Assembly (NCBI GenBank): GCA_022264855.1
Contig: JABYQU010000029.1
Span: forward strand, 186,001-250,000
From: Lenzites betulinus
Lineage: Eukaryota > Basidiomycota > Agaricomycetes > Polyporales > Polyporaceae
Reading direction: 5' to 3'
Length of the DNA: 64,000 nucleotides
Position numbers and translations under genes: made by a program. Shown piece after piece: positions 1 to 10,800 of this stretch (position 1 is the first letter of the stretch; every line of letters starts with the position of its first letter). The notes under the pieces were generated by a model. It saw only the letters and a list, made by a program, of their open reading frames with translations, did no database searches and was not told where the DNA came from.

Positions 1-879
1 CGTCTTCGGCAGGGGCCAAAGGCTGGTCATTGGCGTGGTGTTTTTGCGGTTGCGATAGCCGCTGTGGCTCGGAGGGAGAGGGTTGGGTGGATAACGGCAG
101 GGCTGTGTGCAATATCCGCCATGATTGCTTTCGAGTCTTGAGTTCGGCGATGATCTCATCTATTTGGCATGTTAGCAACCAGGAATCCGTGTACGGCCGT
201 CTGTCATACCAGCTCGATGGGCGTAGGCAACATCGTAGCGCAGTACGATGGTGTTTTTGCTCGATAGACTCGCTGATCCAAGCGTTTCTCCGAGGCTGCT
301 TGCACAATGCGCAGGGTCGACAGGCTTTTTCCCTAGCACGTATATGACGGGTAGCCGCGATGTTCTGCGCATAACACGGTAAGAAAAAGGCTGTCTTTGC
401 GCAGGTCTCGTTAACGCACTGACTCATGCAAGCATGTCCATAGTGGACGAGCGCATCTGCATCGACATGTTGTGCAGCGACTTCATCTACGCAACAGCTG
501 CCGTATGTTCAGCGAGCGACTGAGCATAACCAGAATGATATACGTGCCTTCCGTAGGTTGTATCGGCGAGAACATACAACTCGCGAGTGGGGGCGATCTT
601 GGACTTCAGTGCCTTAAAGATCGGCACTGAATGGGGTAGAAACTCGTCTGGAAATTGCAGTGCAATCTATGGTAGCCCGTTAGCAAGCTTCATCGTGTCA
701 GTGAAGATCCCACCAACTCTTTTGTAGTCTCCTCTTTCGATTTCTTCAGCCGTTCGAGGGACATCGAACGTGGTATCGTACTCGTCTTCTAATGATATGC
801 TAGGAACTTCCTCCTGCAGGTCGATTGTCCTCGTGATGACATCTTCACCCGAGGCTGAAAAAGTAGCAGCTTCCGCCAT
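1..879 (-). CDS. DPH2: Diphthamide biosynthesis protein 2 (partial, 3' end outside window)
   Basis: This is the N-terminal part of the iron-sulfur protein Dph2. With Dph1 it makes the 3-amino-3-carboxypropyl modification of the target histidine in elongation factor 2, the first step of diphthamide synthesis in the cytosol. The first ATG in frame is at 879 and begins [14 protein letters not shown]. Joining exons gives [12 protein letters not shown], then [16 protein letters not shown] (this holds the first cluster cysteine region typical of the family), then HYGHACMSQ joined to [12 protein letters not shown]. Introns that I can place lie near 667-710, about 495-520, and 365-419; another starts near 208. 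The order of motifs matches Dph2 rather than Dph1. The gene continues past base 1, so the C-terminal domain is not visible. It diverges from TOM70 across about 200 bp, which probably serves as a shared promoter. Confidence 0.88.
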
Positions 880-1083
880 GTTCACCTCTCTTGTTCCTCA
901 AGATTGTCGTATGTTGTCGCTTCTTACTAGCCTTCCGGCACAGTAAAAACAAATCGAGAGGTAAGTTTACGAGATCTGCGAGGTTAGGGTTTGATGACAC
1001 AAGACCCTAACGTAGGGTCCAGAGCCTCGGACCAAAATTCGAGGCGCGGCAGCCGTGCCGTTCCAGTGTCCGAGTGTCCCACC
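880..1083. promoter_or_regulatory. Shared divergent promoter region DPH2/TOM70
   Basis: About 200 bp separate the start codons of the two divergent genes. No clear TATA box is visible. The TOM70 ATG at 1084 sits in an ACCATGT context. An in-frame upstream ATG at 994 means part of this interval could be coding. That the interval acts as a shared promoter is inferred from the gene arrangement. Confidence 0.45.
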
Positions 1084-3436
1084 ATGTCCTCCTCCATGTC
1101 GTCGCAGGGCGTCGTCGACCGCGTCCAACACTTCGTCTCTGAGCATAAACATGCTGTCCTTATTGGCACCGCGGCCGCGCTCGTCGCCATTGGGGGTGCT
1201 GCCTACTATGGCTCGTCATCCGGCAGCGGGTCGCGCGGTGACGTAGAGAAGGGCGAGGGCAAGAAGGACCGCAAGAAGAGCAAGAAGAAGAAGACGGTCA
1301 AGGACGAGGACGGTCCAATCCTGGAGGAGCGCAAACCGAAGGCGGCGGTGGTCGAGGAGGGTGAGCAATTTGTCTACTTGTGCCATATAACTCTGGCTCA
1401 CTAGGTATCTAGACGAGCCTATCTACACGGATGAGGACATTGCTCGCATGTCTGAAGAGGTGCGTACGGTATAAGGATGACAAGCAGCGCGTCCTGACCT
1501 TGCGTAGGAGCGGACGAAGGCCGCCGCATCCCTCAAGGGCAAGGGCAACTCCGCCTACCAGCAGCGAAAGTTTGCGATAGCGTTGGACTACTACACTCGC
1601 GCCATTGCCGTCACGCCCAAGCCCGAACCCGTCTTCTTCAGCAACCGTGCCGCGTGCTTCGTGAACCTGAACCCTCCACAACACGAGAAGGTGATCGAAG
1701 ACTGCAACCAGGCTCTTGCCCTCGACAAAAACTACCTGAAGGCGCTGAACCGCCGTGCGACCGCCCTGGAGGTGCTAGGGAAGTATGAGGAGGCACTATG
1801 CGGTAAGTAGTATGGCCATAGAGGGCGAACGCGTTCTTATGCCGTCATAGATTTCACTGCTGCCGCAATTTTGGACAAGTTCCAGAATATGACGGCCGCG
1901 GAGGCGGTCGAGCGTGTGCTCAAAAAGCTTGCTACGGACAAGGCACAAGAGATCTACGCTGTGAGTCTACGTACACCGTCGGCATATTAAGCAATACCCG
2001 GGCGGACTCTACGAACTAGCAAGTCCGTCTGGGACGCGATGCGGGCGGTTTACTGTACTGGTTTGTTACCGTTCTGACTGCCACTACTTTACAGACCCGT
2101 GAGAAGCGTCTGCCGTCGCATATGTTTACTTCAGCATATTTTGGTGCCTTCCGCCCAAGTAAGTCGCTCAAGCGCTGTCGTCCTCTGCTGTATCTCATCC
2201 GGGTCGCGTGCAGGAGCACTTCCTGAACTTCCCGAGAACCCCACTACGGGAGACAGCACACTTCGCATGGCGCTTGAAGCCCTCAAGGCCTCCGACTACG
2301 CACACGCGTTCACACTTGTGAACGAGGCGATTGAGCAGGGTATCTCTTGGGACGCCGGCAAGGCGGAGGCGCTGAACCTGCGCGGGACCTTCAAGTTCCT
2401 CATGACGGAGATCGACGGCGCAAAAGAGGACTTCTTGAAGTCGATCGAGCTGGAGCCGTCGTTCACACAGACGTGGGTGAAGATCGCGAGTGTGTACATG
2501 GAGCAGAGTGACCCCAAGAAAGCGTTCGAGTGCTTCGAGGAGGCGATCAAGCACAACCCGAACGACGCGGACATCTACTACCACCGTGGCCAAGGTGTGT
2601 CGTTCTCTACAACGTCTTGCTGCGACTACTCACAATGAGACAGTTCTGTTCATCATGAACGAGTTCGGGGAGGCTGCCGAGAATTACACTAAGTCTACGG
2701 AGCTCGACGATAAGTTCGTGTTCAGCCACATTCAGCTTGCCGTCGCGCAGTACAAGTCGGGCAACCTCGCGAACAGCATGGCGACGTTCCGTCGGACATT
2801 GAAGGCATTCCCTGACCGTAGCGAGCCCCAGAACTACTAGTATGTCGATATTGCCGCCAATTATCCCCCCGCCATGCTAACAATTTGCCTTAGCGGCGAG
2901 CTACTTTTGGATCAGCAGCGCTACCCAGATGCAATCGAGAAGTTCGAGCGGGCCGTTGAGATTGAGCGCGCAAAGTCAGTTGACTCTTTCGTTGCCTGAC
3001 ACCCCGCGCATAGAGCTAATCGTAAATTTACCAGGACGCCACCCATGAACGTCTTGCCCATGGTCAACAAGGGTCTTGCGCTCTTCCAATGGCAGCAAGA
3101 CGTCGAGGCTGCCGAGCGGTGCTGTCAAGAGGCGCTGGAGATCGACCCCGAGTGCGAGGCGGCGGTCGCGACCCTCGCGCAGCTGAGCCTGCAGCAGGGC
3201 AAGATCGATGTCGCGCTGCGGATGTTCGACCGGCAGTCACAGCTCGCGCGCAGCGAGCCGGAGCTCGTCGGTGCCCTGACCTACCAGTTTGTGAGTGTTT
3301 CCTCTGTGCGCTGTCGGAGTGCGTGCGCCGTATTCTTACACGCGCTCGCTTCTAGGCCACCGAGGCGCAGGTGAAGTTCATGCAAACCTACCCGGAGATG
3401 GCGGCGCAGCTGGGGCAGATGGCGCGGATGATGTGA
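1084..3436 (+). CDS. TOM70: Mitochondrial import receptor TOM70
   Basis: Tom70 is an outer mitochondrial membrane receptor that binds Hsp70/Hsp90-delivered carrier precursors and passes them to the TOM channel. An N-terminal hydrophobic anchor ([16 protein letters not shown]) lies about 20 residues from the ATG at 1084. It is followed by a lysine-rich linker ([11 protein letters not shown]) and then tetratricopeptide repeats throughout: [58 protein letters not shown] joined to [34 protein letters not shown] and others. The spliced protein is about 600 residues, the usual size. About ten exons are joined at standard GT-AG sites; for example the first intron starts near 1360 and ends at 1415. 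The end MARMM and TGA at 3434-3436 fit the family. The in-frame ATG at 994 would add 30 residues. Identity is confident; a few exon edges are approximate. Confidence 0.92.
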
Positions 3437-4390
3437 AGCGCGCGGCTTCTTGACTTCAGGCCCGGACGGACGTTTGCTACTTGCTTATATTCTACCTTAA
3501 TCCCGTCGATTAAATTCACAGTGCCACTCAGCGGACTCGATGTCGTAGTGCAACTCATACGCGTGAGCGCCGAGCACTGGAGCTTGCATTGGTGTCCTGC
3601 CTGAAATTTGAAAGCCTACACTCTCATCGACCCAGCAAAGCATCTATGCATTCTACATAGTATATGCATGAATATTCTACATGTTGGTTTCCTTGCAAGT
3701 ATGCAACGGTAGGTTTCAGAATATTGGAGGACGTCCAAGCTTCGCGCCGTGCAGCCACTCGCACTAGTACTCCTCCGCCACAGCCGCCCGCCCGTATTAA
3801 TGCCGCTCACCCGATTCAGTAGTGTAATGTCCAATCTTAGATGTCGATTTGTGACTACGAATGACGCTGTCTTCGAATTCCTTCACAACACCCTTCGATA
3901 TATAACCTCCGTTGCGCCCAGCTTTCCTCTCACTCTACCCCCATCATCTTATCCTCGGTCGTGCTTTACCTCCACCGAAATTGTAGACTATGTTTCTCGT
4001 TTGGCAATAGCCGTTTTGCAGGGTACACTCAGCCACGTGGCTATGTGAGCGTTGGTGTGAAACCTTGTGAAACTCGCACTGGTACGTCACTCTTCTCCGT
4101 CGTTCACGCTTGTGATTGTAGTGCTGACTCGTCCAATTTGGCGGCTTGCTTGCTCGCAGATCAATGCATTCAACTGTGGAGAGTCCATAAGGTTCAACGG
4201 CGGTTAGGGCGCACCAGGCCCGAGACGGAGTACTGACGCGTTGCAACAACCCCGCGCGTGACGTCATAAAACAGAAACACATGTGCTCAACGCTCGTCAA
4301 AGTCTCATCGCCCAGCGGTTTATATACTGCCTCGAATTCGGTGTTGACCAGCATCTTTTATTTCTGAATCTCTACCACCATCTGCTCGAG
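3437..4390. other. Intergenic region with TATA-like promoter of the monooxygenase
   Basis: I see no convincing gene here; the short ORFs lack family motifs. AT-rich tracts occur at 3650-3680 and 3895-3907. A TATA-like sequence (TTATATAC) at 4319-4327 lies about 65 bp upstream of the monooxygenase ATG at 4391 and is a plausible core promoter element for it. Confidence 0.5.
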
Positions 4391-6601
4391 ATGACCGTGC
4401 CGGCTCTTCTCTCGCCTACGCGTTGGGCCGAAGCCATTTTTGACTTCTACTATGTAATCGTGCAGCATATCATCGTCTGGCTCTTCAAGCCGGTATGTCC
4501 TCGTGGATCTACGGCGATATATGAAGCTTACTATATGCATAGCCCCCACCGCCAGGTCCCGACTATCCCAAATGTCCAAAGGGCAGGATAGCAGTCGTCG
4601 GGGCAGGCCTTACAGGCGTGTCAAGCGCAGCACACGCGATCGCGCACGGGTTTGATGTAGTCATTTACGAGCAGGGAGATTCAGTCGGTACGTGTCAAAC
4701 GCTTTTGGAAAGGTCTCAAGCTGACTTGGGTACAGGTGGCATATGGGCTCATGTGAACAAGACGTCCGGACTACAACTCAACTCTCTTCTTTACCGTTTC
4801 CACCCTGCCATCATCTGGTCGAAGTCCTTCCCACAGCGTGATGAGATCCTCAAAGGTTTGCTCTGTCAGTTCAGTATGTGAGTAATTGCTAACGCCGTTT
4901 AAAGAAATCCGCAGGATATGGAGGGAATACCAGCTAGAACCTCGTACGCGCTTCAACTCACCCGTGACATCTGTCCGACGCGTCAAGGGCACGGGCGAGC
5001 GTCTGGAACAAGACCCTTCTGGCTCTCAGTCCCGATGGATCGTTAATGACGGCGAGGATGGCGAGTTTGACGCCGTCGTTGTAACTGTCGGCACCTGCGG
5101 CGAGCCCATGCGCATCAATTTCCCCGGCCTTCCGTCTGCCCACGAAGACTCGTCCGATGATGGCAAAGACGAGAAGCACGAAGGCACGGAGAAAGACGAG
5201 GTCTTCGAGGGCGATGTGATCCACTCGTCCGAACTTGACGACGCGCAACTAGAGGGCAAACGGATACTCGTTATCGGGAGCGGTGCGAGTGGTGTGGAGG
5301 CTGTCGAGACCGCCCTTGCCAAGGGTGCAAAGCAGTGCACTATGGTCGCCAGAGACGACAAGGTATGCTCTGCGCTTGGCATTGTCGTGCACGCTTCGCG
5401 TCCTTACACACAGTCACAGTGGATTATCCCTAGGAACATGGTTTTCGACACGCTCATCTCTGCGCAGCCATTCGGCCGCGAGATGCCGTTGTCGTTTATC
5501 TGGGAGAAGATTGTCGCAATGTGGAACTACCGCGGCGCGCCGGAGCTTGTCCCAGCACGAGCGGGACTTTTTGAAGGCACCCCCATCGTCAATGACGAGT
5601 TCATTGTGCATGTGAAGGCCGGCAAATGTCAATACGTACGCGGCGATATCGAGCGGTTCTCGAAGAACGGCGTGCGTGTGAAGGTGCGCGGACGGGAGGA
5701 TAAACCTGGTGAGGGCAAGGAAGAGAAAGAGGTGTGTGCTTTGCACGGATTGTATGCCTATGTCGCCAACGGGACTCGTGCAGTTCGATGGAGACGTAGT
5801 TGTGCTCGCGACCGGGTTCAAGAAACCTACTATCGACTTTTTCAAGGAGGAGCTGTTCCCGGAAGGTTATGAAGTACGCCCCAGCAGTTTTGGCATTTGC
5901 ACCTATGCTCATATATACGCAATGTCAATAGCGGCCGAATCTCTATCTGCAAAACTTCTCAACAGAAGACTGGTCCGTATTGGCCACGAACTCTGCCTAC
6001 CAAAACGCTATCGGCACAGTGTGAGTCTTACGCGATCATATATTTTGCGACATATCACTCACGGTCTGCCTCATATCGCAGTGGGCATTTGTAAGACGCA
6101 TCCGACACTATGTTCCCTCCTGCTCTTATACTAATATTATTTTTCTTTTCTCCAGCCACATCGGCATGTGTAAGCAACATCTTCTACCCCTTAACTTATT
6201 TCTTCTGACTCAGTTCCTCCAATTGCAGACATGCGCATCCTCCTCACCTTCCTCATGGACCCCGACGCCCGCCCGACGCCAAAGGACATGAAGCTCTGGG
6301 TGGACGTCATCCGTTTCGTGAAGCGCGGCGCACAGGGTGGCGCGCTCAGCTTCTTCACATATATGGAACTCAGTATGTGCCTTGGTCCTCCTTTCGTCCA
6401 CGCACTGACTCGGGCTGTGATCGTTGCAGCAATCTGGCTGGTGCTGTTCCACGTCTTCCGGCTGGACAGGCTGAAGTGGTGCGTTTTTTCTTGATATACA
6501 CGGGGTAATCGCTTACGCAATGGTGGTTCCGCAGGGTGTTCTTCATCATGCAGGGCTGGGGCGTGTATCCGGCAGAGTACAAGCAAGCGAAGCATGCATG
6601 A
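4391..6601 (+). CDS. Flavin-containing monooxygenase-like protein
   Basis: This is a flavoprotein of the FMO/Baeyer-Villiger type, which uses FAD and NADPH to oxygenate small substrates. The N-terminus has a hydrophobic stretch (FYYVIVQHIIVWLF) before the FAD-binding Rossmann motif AVVGAGLTG. The FMO fingerprint FxGxxxH appears as FEGDVIHSSEL, the NADPH-binding motif as VIGSGASG, and the C-terminal ATG motif as VVLATGFKKP. The C-terminus contains another hydrophobic segment (IWLVLFHVF) and ends YKQAKHA. About ten short introns interrupt it. The exons between about 6022 and 6230 are very short and I could not phase them cleanly; reading resumes with MRILLTFLMDPDARP. The substrate is unknown. 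The paired hydrophobic termini suggest membrane association (inference). Confidence 0.85.
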
Positions 6602-8161
6602 TCATCGACGTCGGACCTGGTGCTACGCGTGTTCCAGGTACCCGGCATGCTATATTTTGGGCGGATGACGGAATAGAGGAACGCGGACACGGACGCTAAG
6701 TGCTTGCCAGTAATACGTGTATATTCTGCATATCGTATGTATTGAAAACAGGTATATCTGCGACGTGCTCGCGAGTGGGCTGAGAAACGAAGGGCAGCGA
6801 AGGATATCGACAGGAGCGCTCAAAGGAACAAGTCTTGAATTCGCATTTAATAGTACGTGAAGCCCTGTCTGTATTCGGCTTCGTACTCCTACGCCTCACC
6901 CCTACCCAGTATCACGAGTGAACTCCTACTCCCTCTCTTCCTCACGCGCCATGCAGTAAAACGTCCACTCCGCCCACGGGATTCCATTTTCTTTCGTCCG
7001 CGCTCCACGAAGCTGAGCTTTTTGTACACCTTGACCTATCATATATAAACGGTAAGCAGGACTCCTTCGTAAACGTGCGGATTCTCCCTGACCACGCACC
7101 TTCTCCTCGGCTCCAGCTAACAACGCCATCGTTGTCCCCGCTTTCTCTGCCTATAAATATCGTGGCAATTCAAACCTCTCTACCCAATATGCCTGACTTA
7201 GGGGACTATGCACGTACGTTTTCATTCACAAGATCGATCAGTGCGCGACAGACGCCCACCTGCGACTGAAGCTGAACTGAAAGGATCCTCGGCTACTGTA
7301 CCCCGACTCGACGCAGAGTCAATCAAGCATTTTGTGGAAGTCCAACGTCGGCCCCGTTCTTGGCGTACCGACGCTAGACGATCCCCATGCACAATTCACA
7401 CCCGAACCCGCGCTAGTGCAGCCAACAAATCCAGATAGCGACAATGGGCCTCCACACCAGGCTCGTGTATCCTTGGTCGCGGTCGTGAGTATATGGAAAC
7501 AAACCGTTATGTGTATAACAATTTGAGGTTCAATTTCCCTCTGTCATAGCATACACGCCAAAAGCGGCTCCGGGGTTCGCCACGCAGGGGAGTCCGCAGC
7601 GGATAAACTAGGCTATGGTACGCATTCTCGCGTTTCTTTCCGGCTCCTGGGTAACACTTTCTTCGGCAGTTAGCGTTCGGCTTGACGCGCACAATCGTCA
7701 TACTCACTCATACTCATCGCTCCGAAGGTGCATACGTTCCCTAACCCTGGACAACCGTATCCATTCGACGTCATCATACGGTGGACCTCTATACCGTTAC
7801 GTGTAACGGCCTCTATCGTATTGGCCAACAATCGACTCCCCGAAACACGGCGCCCCGCATTATTCGATCAACGGGGTACAGGCACGCGCGGGCGGCAGCC
7901 GGTCCGTCCAGCTGACGGCCGGGGCGGCAAGTCACTCAATCTGCGCCTTCTGCAGAATTCTTGTGACCCCGGTTCGACGCTAGCGATTGACGGGAGAGTC
8001 GGGACGGCGTGCACACATATGTACGTATCGTACGTTTCGCGCACCATAAAGGCGGCGTGATGCGGGGCAAGTACGGCGGCGGACCTCTCCCGCTCCCATC
8101 AGGTCCCTCTCCTTCAGTCTCCCTCAGTTTTGGACTCTGCGGCCTGCTCACGCGCCGATCC
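6602..8161. other. Long intergenic region between monooxygenase and MFS gene
   Basis: This 1.56 kb stretch holds the duplicated segment described separately (6763-7155). Near 7190-8060 there are several short open stretches on the plus strand that could be exons of an unrecognised or decayed gene: MPDLGDYA at 7190 followed by a donor-like GTACGT, a proline-rich stretch at about 7290-7485 ending at a GTGAGT donor, and PFDVIIRWTSIPLR at about 7750. A TAG near 7610 breaks the simplest joining. I do not recognise a family and cannot claim a working gene. Confidence 0.35.
6763..7155. pseudogene. Inverted duplicate of the convergent 3' ends of the GNAT gene and its neighbour
   Basis: This segment matches the reverse complement of 61966-62365 at high identity by eye. 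Its minus strand carries the last two exons of the GNAT acetyltransferase, including the intron between them (GTGCGTG...). In the penultimate exon, the stretch encoding MALLAGAE is kept. The last exon has lost one C (GGAATCCCGTGGG against GGAATCCCCGTGGG at 62139-62152), which shifts the frame just before the conserved WAEWTFYCMA. Its plus strand at 6763-6830 carries the C-terminal tail of the neighbouring gene (RAREWAEKRR followed by changed residues). Because the intron is kept and two convergent genes are included, this is a DNA-level copy, not a retrocopy. Neither reading frame has its upstream exons here, so it is non-functional as a gene. Confidence 0.85.
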
Positions 8162-9851
8162 ATGATGCACGACACTGACGAGACCAGGAGCTCTACCGCC
8201 TCGCATGATGTGGAGAAGCAAGATGTGAGCATCATGGAAGAGGTCAGAGGGAAGGAAGACGCGCCGACGTATGTTGCTGATCCTCAAGCCGAGCGAAGGT
8301 CAGTTCTCAGATGTCGGGACCTCGTCCAGCCCGGTGTCTAATGTTCCCATGATGCATTGCAGACTAGTCCGAAGAATCGACTTGCGCATAGTGCCCGCCT
8401 CGATGATGATATACCTTCTCTGCTCCCTCGACCGCTCGAATATCGTGAGAGATGTTCCCGTACATCCCGCGCGACGAAATGCTGACCAGTACTTGAATGA
8501 CAGGGAAACGCGAAGATCCTCAACGCAGATGCCGGACACTCGCTCATGCAGAACGTCGGCATCACGAACGACCAGTACCTCACCGCGCTCATGATCTTCT
8601 TCGTCTCGTACACGCTGTTCGAGACGCCGTCCAACTACATGCTCAAGCGCTTCCGACCCTCGCGCTGGATCGCGTTCCTCATGTTCGCGTGGGGCGCAAT
8701 GACCATGATCCTCGGGGGCATCCACAGCTTCGGCGGGCTCATCGCCGTGCGCTTCCTCCTCGGCGTCTTCGAGGCGGGGCTCTTCCCGGGCATGGTCTAC
8801 GTGCTCACGTTCTGGTACCGGCCCGAAGAGCGCGCCCTGCGCATCGCGCTCATCCTCGCGAGCGCGACGCTCGGCGGCGCGTTTGGCGGCGCGATCGCGT
8901 ACGGAGTGGGGAAGCTCGACGGGGTGCACGGGCTCGAGGCATGGCGGTACCTCTTCCTCATCGAGGGCGCGCCCTCGTGCGCGGGCGCGGTCCTGGTCTG
9001 GTTCTTCTTCCCGGACTACCCGGAGACGGTGCGCTGGCTGTCGGACGGGGAGCGCGAGCTTGCGACGGAGCGCATCAAGGGCGTCGCGTCGCTCGGGCAC
9101 TACCGCATCACCTGGGCGGAGGCGAAGGCGACGCTGCAGGACTACAGGCTGTACGTGCACTACCTGACGTACATCACCATCTCCGTGCCGTTCTCCAGCA
9201 TGTCGCTTTTCTCGCCGACGATCGTCGCCGGGCTGGGGTATCGCGGGCTCGACGCGCAGCTGTTCACCGTGCCGCCGTACGCGATCGCGTTCGTGATCAC
9301 AGTGTCCGTCGCGTGGATCTCGGACAAGTACGAGAAGCGTTCCCTGGGCACGGCCATCTCGATGCTCATTGCGGGGGCGTGTTTCATTGTCGAGGGTATG
9401 TGCTTCTCTGCGTGTTTACAATACATGGGCACTCATCAAGGCATGGCACAGGCGCGCTCCCCTCAGAGTCATTCAAATTGCGATATGTGTTCTTCATCAT
9501 CGCACTCTCGTTCTCCTTCGCATGCATACCGCCTCTGCTAAGCTGGCTTACCGCCAACCTACGCACGACCGGCGCGTCAACACTCGGCGTGCCGCTAAAC
9601 GTCTCTATCGGCCAAGTCGGCCAGATTATCGGTATGTACCACCTAAGCCTAGCTTCGCACCGTCCGTCTTACCACTCGACACTATAGGCGTTTATATCTA
9701 CAAGAGTAGCGAGTCGCCAGGATACCCCACAGGGCACTATGTGAACGCAGGATTCCTGCTCATCGGGGCCCTATCAGTGATGGGCCTGAGGGTTTTGTAT
9801 ATTCAGCGGAATAAGCGGCTGGGGCCTGAGGAAAGAAGGTGGCGACTGTAA
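8162..9851 (+). CDS. MFS transporter, allantoate permease (Dal5) type
   Basis: This is a major facilitator superfamily permease of the anion:cation symporter (Dal5-like) branch, which imports organic anions such as allantoate, nicotinate or vitamins across the plasma membrane. A cytosolic acidic N-terminus (MMHDTDETRSS) leads into LVRRIDLRIVP and then LCSLDRSNIGNAK, the classic N-terminal signature of this group. Twelve hydrophobic segments can be read, including FFVSYTLFETPSNYMLKRF, the motif around RFLLGVFEAGLFPG, and FTVPPYAIAF. The large central exon runs from about 8504 to 9396. Two short downstream introns (about 9397-9452 and 9633-9687) are followed by a C-terminal exon ending RRWRL and TAA at 9849-9851. 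Length about 500 residues, normal for the family. Substrate cannot be read from sequence. Confidence 0.88.
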
Positions 9852-10800
9852 CCCCAATGAACCGCCAGCATAATGTGCTATGACTAGTAATGCAAGTAGT
9901 ACTATATGATAACACGCTGCTATATGTGCACTGGGCGTAGCGTTGTAGATGCTGTGGATACGCAGAAGTCTGTCGCATGCTGCGCTTCCGGCATCGACTT
10001 GGGAAACAAACCTACACCACTTGGAGCAAGGGATGCGACTCTTCCTTACCATCGTATTGAAAATGCAAGAATGGTGATCCTCGTCTCGCGCTCCAGGACC
10101 ATAGCACTCTCCCGACCTTAAAACATGATGGATACAAGGTCCACCCGGGTAGCGTTTAGCAAATTCACGACCACGTAGACGGTATCGGAAGGTTCATGGG
10201 CCCTGCTGCAAGTAAGGTCGTTCGTCTTGTTCCCGATGAATAACAACGACTATCTTGTCTTCGTCCTCGTAACCTCATGTTCATAACCAGCTTTGTTCCG
10301 ATTTGAGCGGCTGTCCAAAGATATCGCCAACCGCTGAGCGATGCGCTTCACAATATGACAATCCAGAGCATCAGCCAATTCATTAGTACCTGTCTTAGAT
10401 AGTGTGAGTACTAAGTACTGAGTCATCGTCAGAGCTCGCCATACTGAAGATCGTTCGGAGGTAAGCCCGTAGGAGATATCATCGTTTGAAGTACGGTCTC
10501 GGTACCTTTGTACTTACACTTGATATCACTCCCCTCTATCCGGCATCCACGTTTCATTGTTGATCATCCGGAGAACACGCGTCCCGGATCAGCATTGTCA
10601 ATGTGAGAGGTGGTCGTCGAGAGCAAAGCGGTGACGATGAGCCCGAATCTGTCGGGCTGAGGCAGCGCAGACGCCCCGCGTGCTGGTTCACTCTGCACCA
10701 CCACCACGACCTTTGCTTACGCCCGCTTCACGCCCTCGACGACCTCATTCTAGTTCTCAGCATCTAACTTGGCTATCACGCAACTCTATACCTCGAAATT
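9852..10800. other. Intergenic region
   Basis: About 950 bp without a supported gene. Short ORFs on both strands have no recognisable motifs. A small palindromic pair (AGTACT-A-AGTACT) is present near 10409-10421. The interval must contain the promoter of the gene starting at 10801, whose immediate upstream sequence is pyrimidine-rich (10680-10790). Confidence 0.5.

Noticed and set aside
8497..9687. 396-codon open frame overlapping the MFS gene
   Set aside because: It is an Arg/His/Ala-rich shadow of the true transporter frame, which has clear transmembrane motifs.
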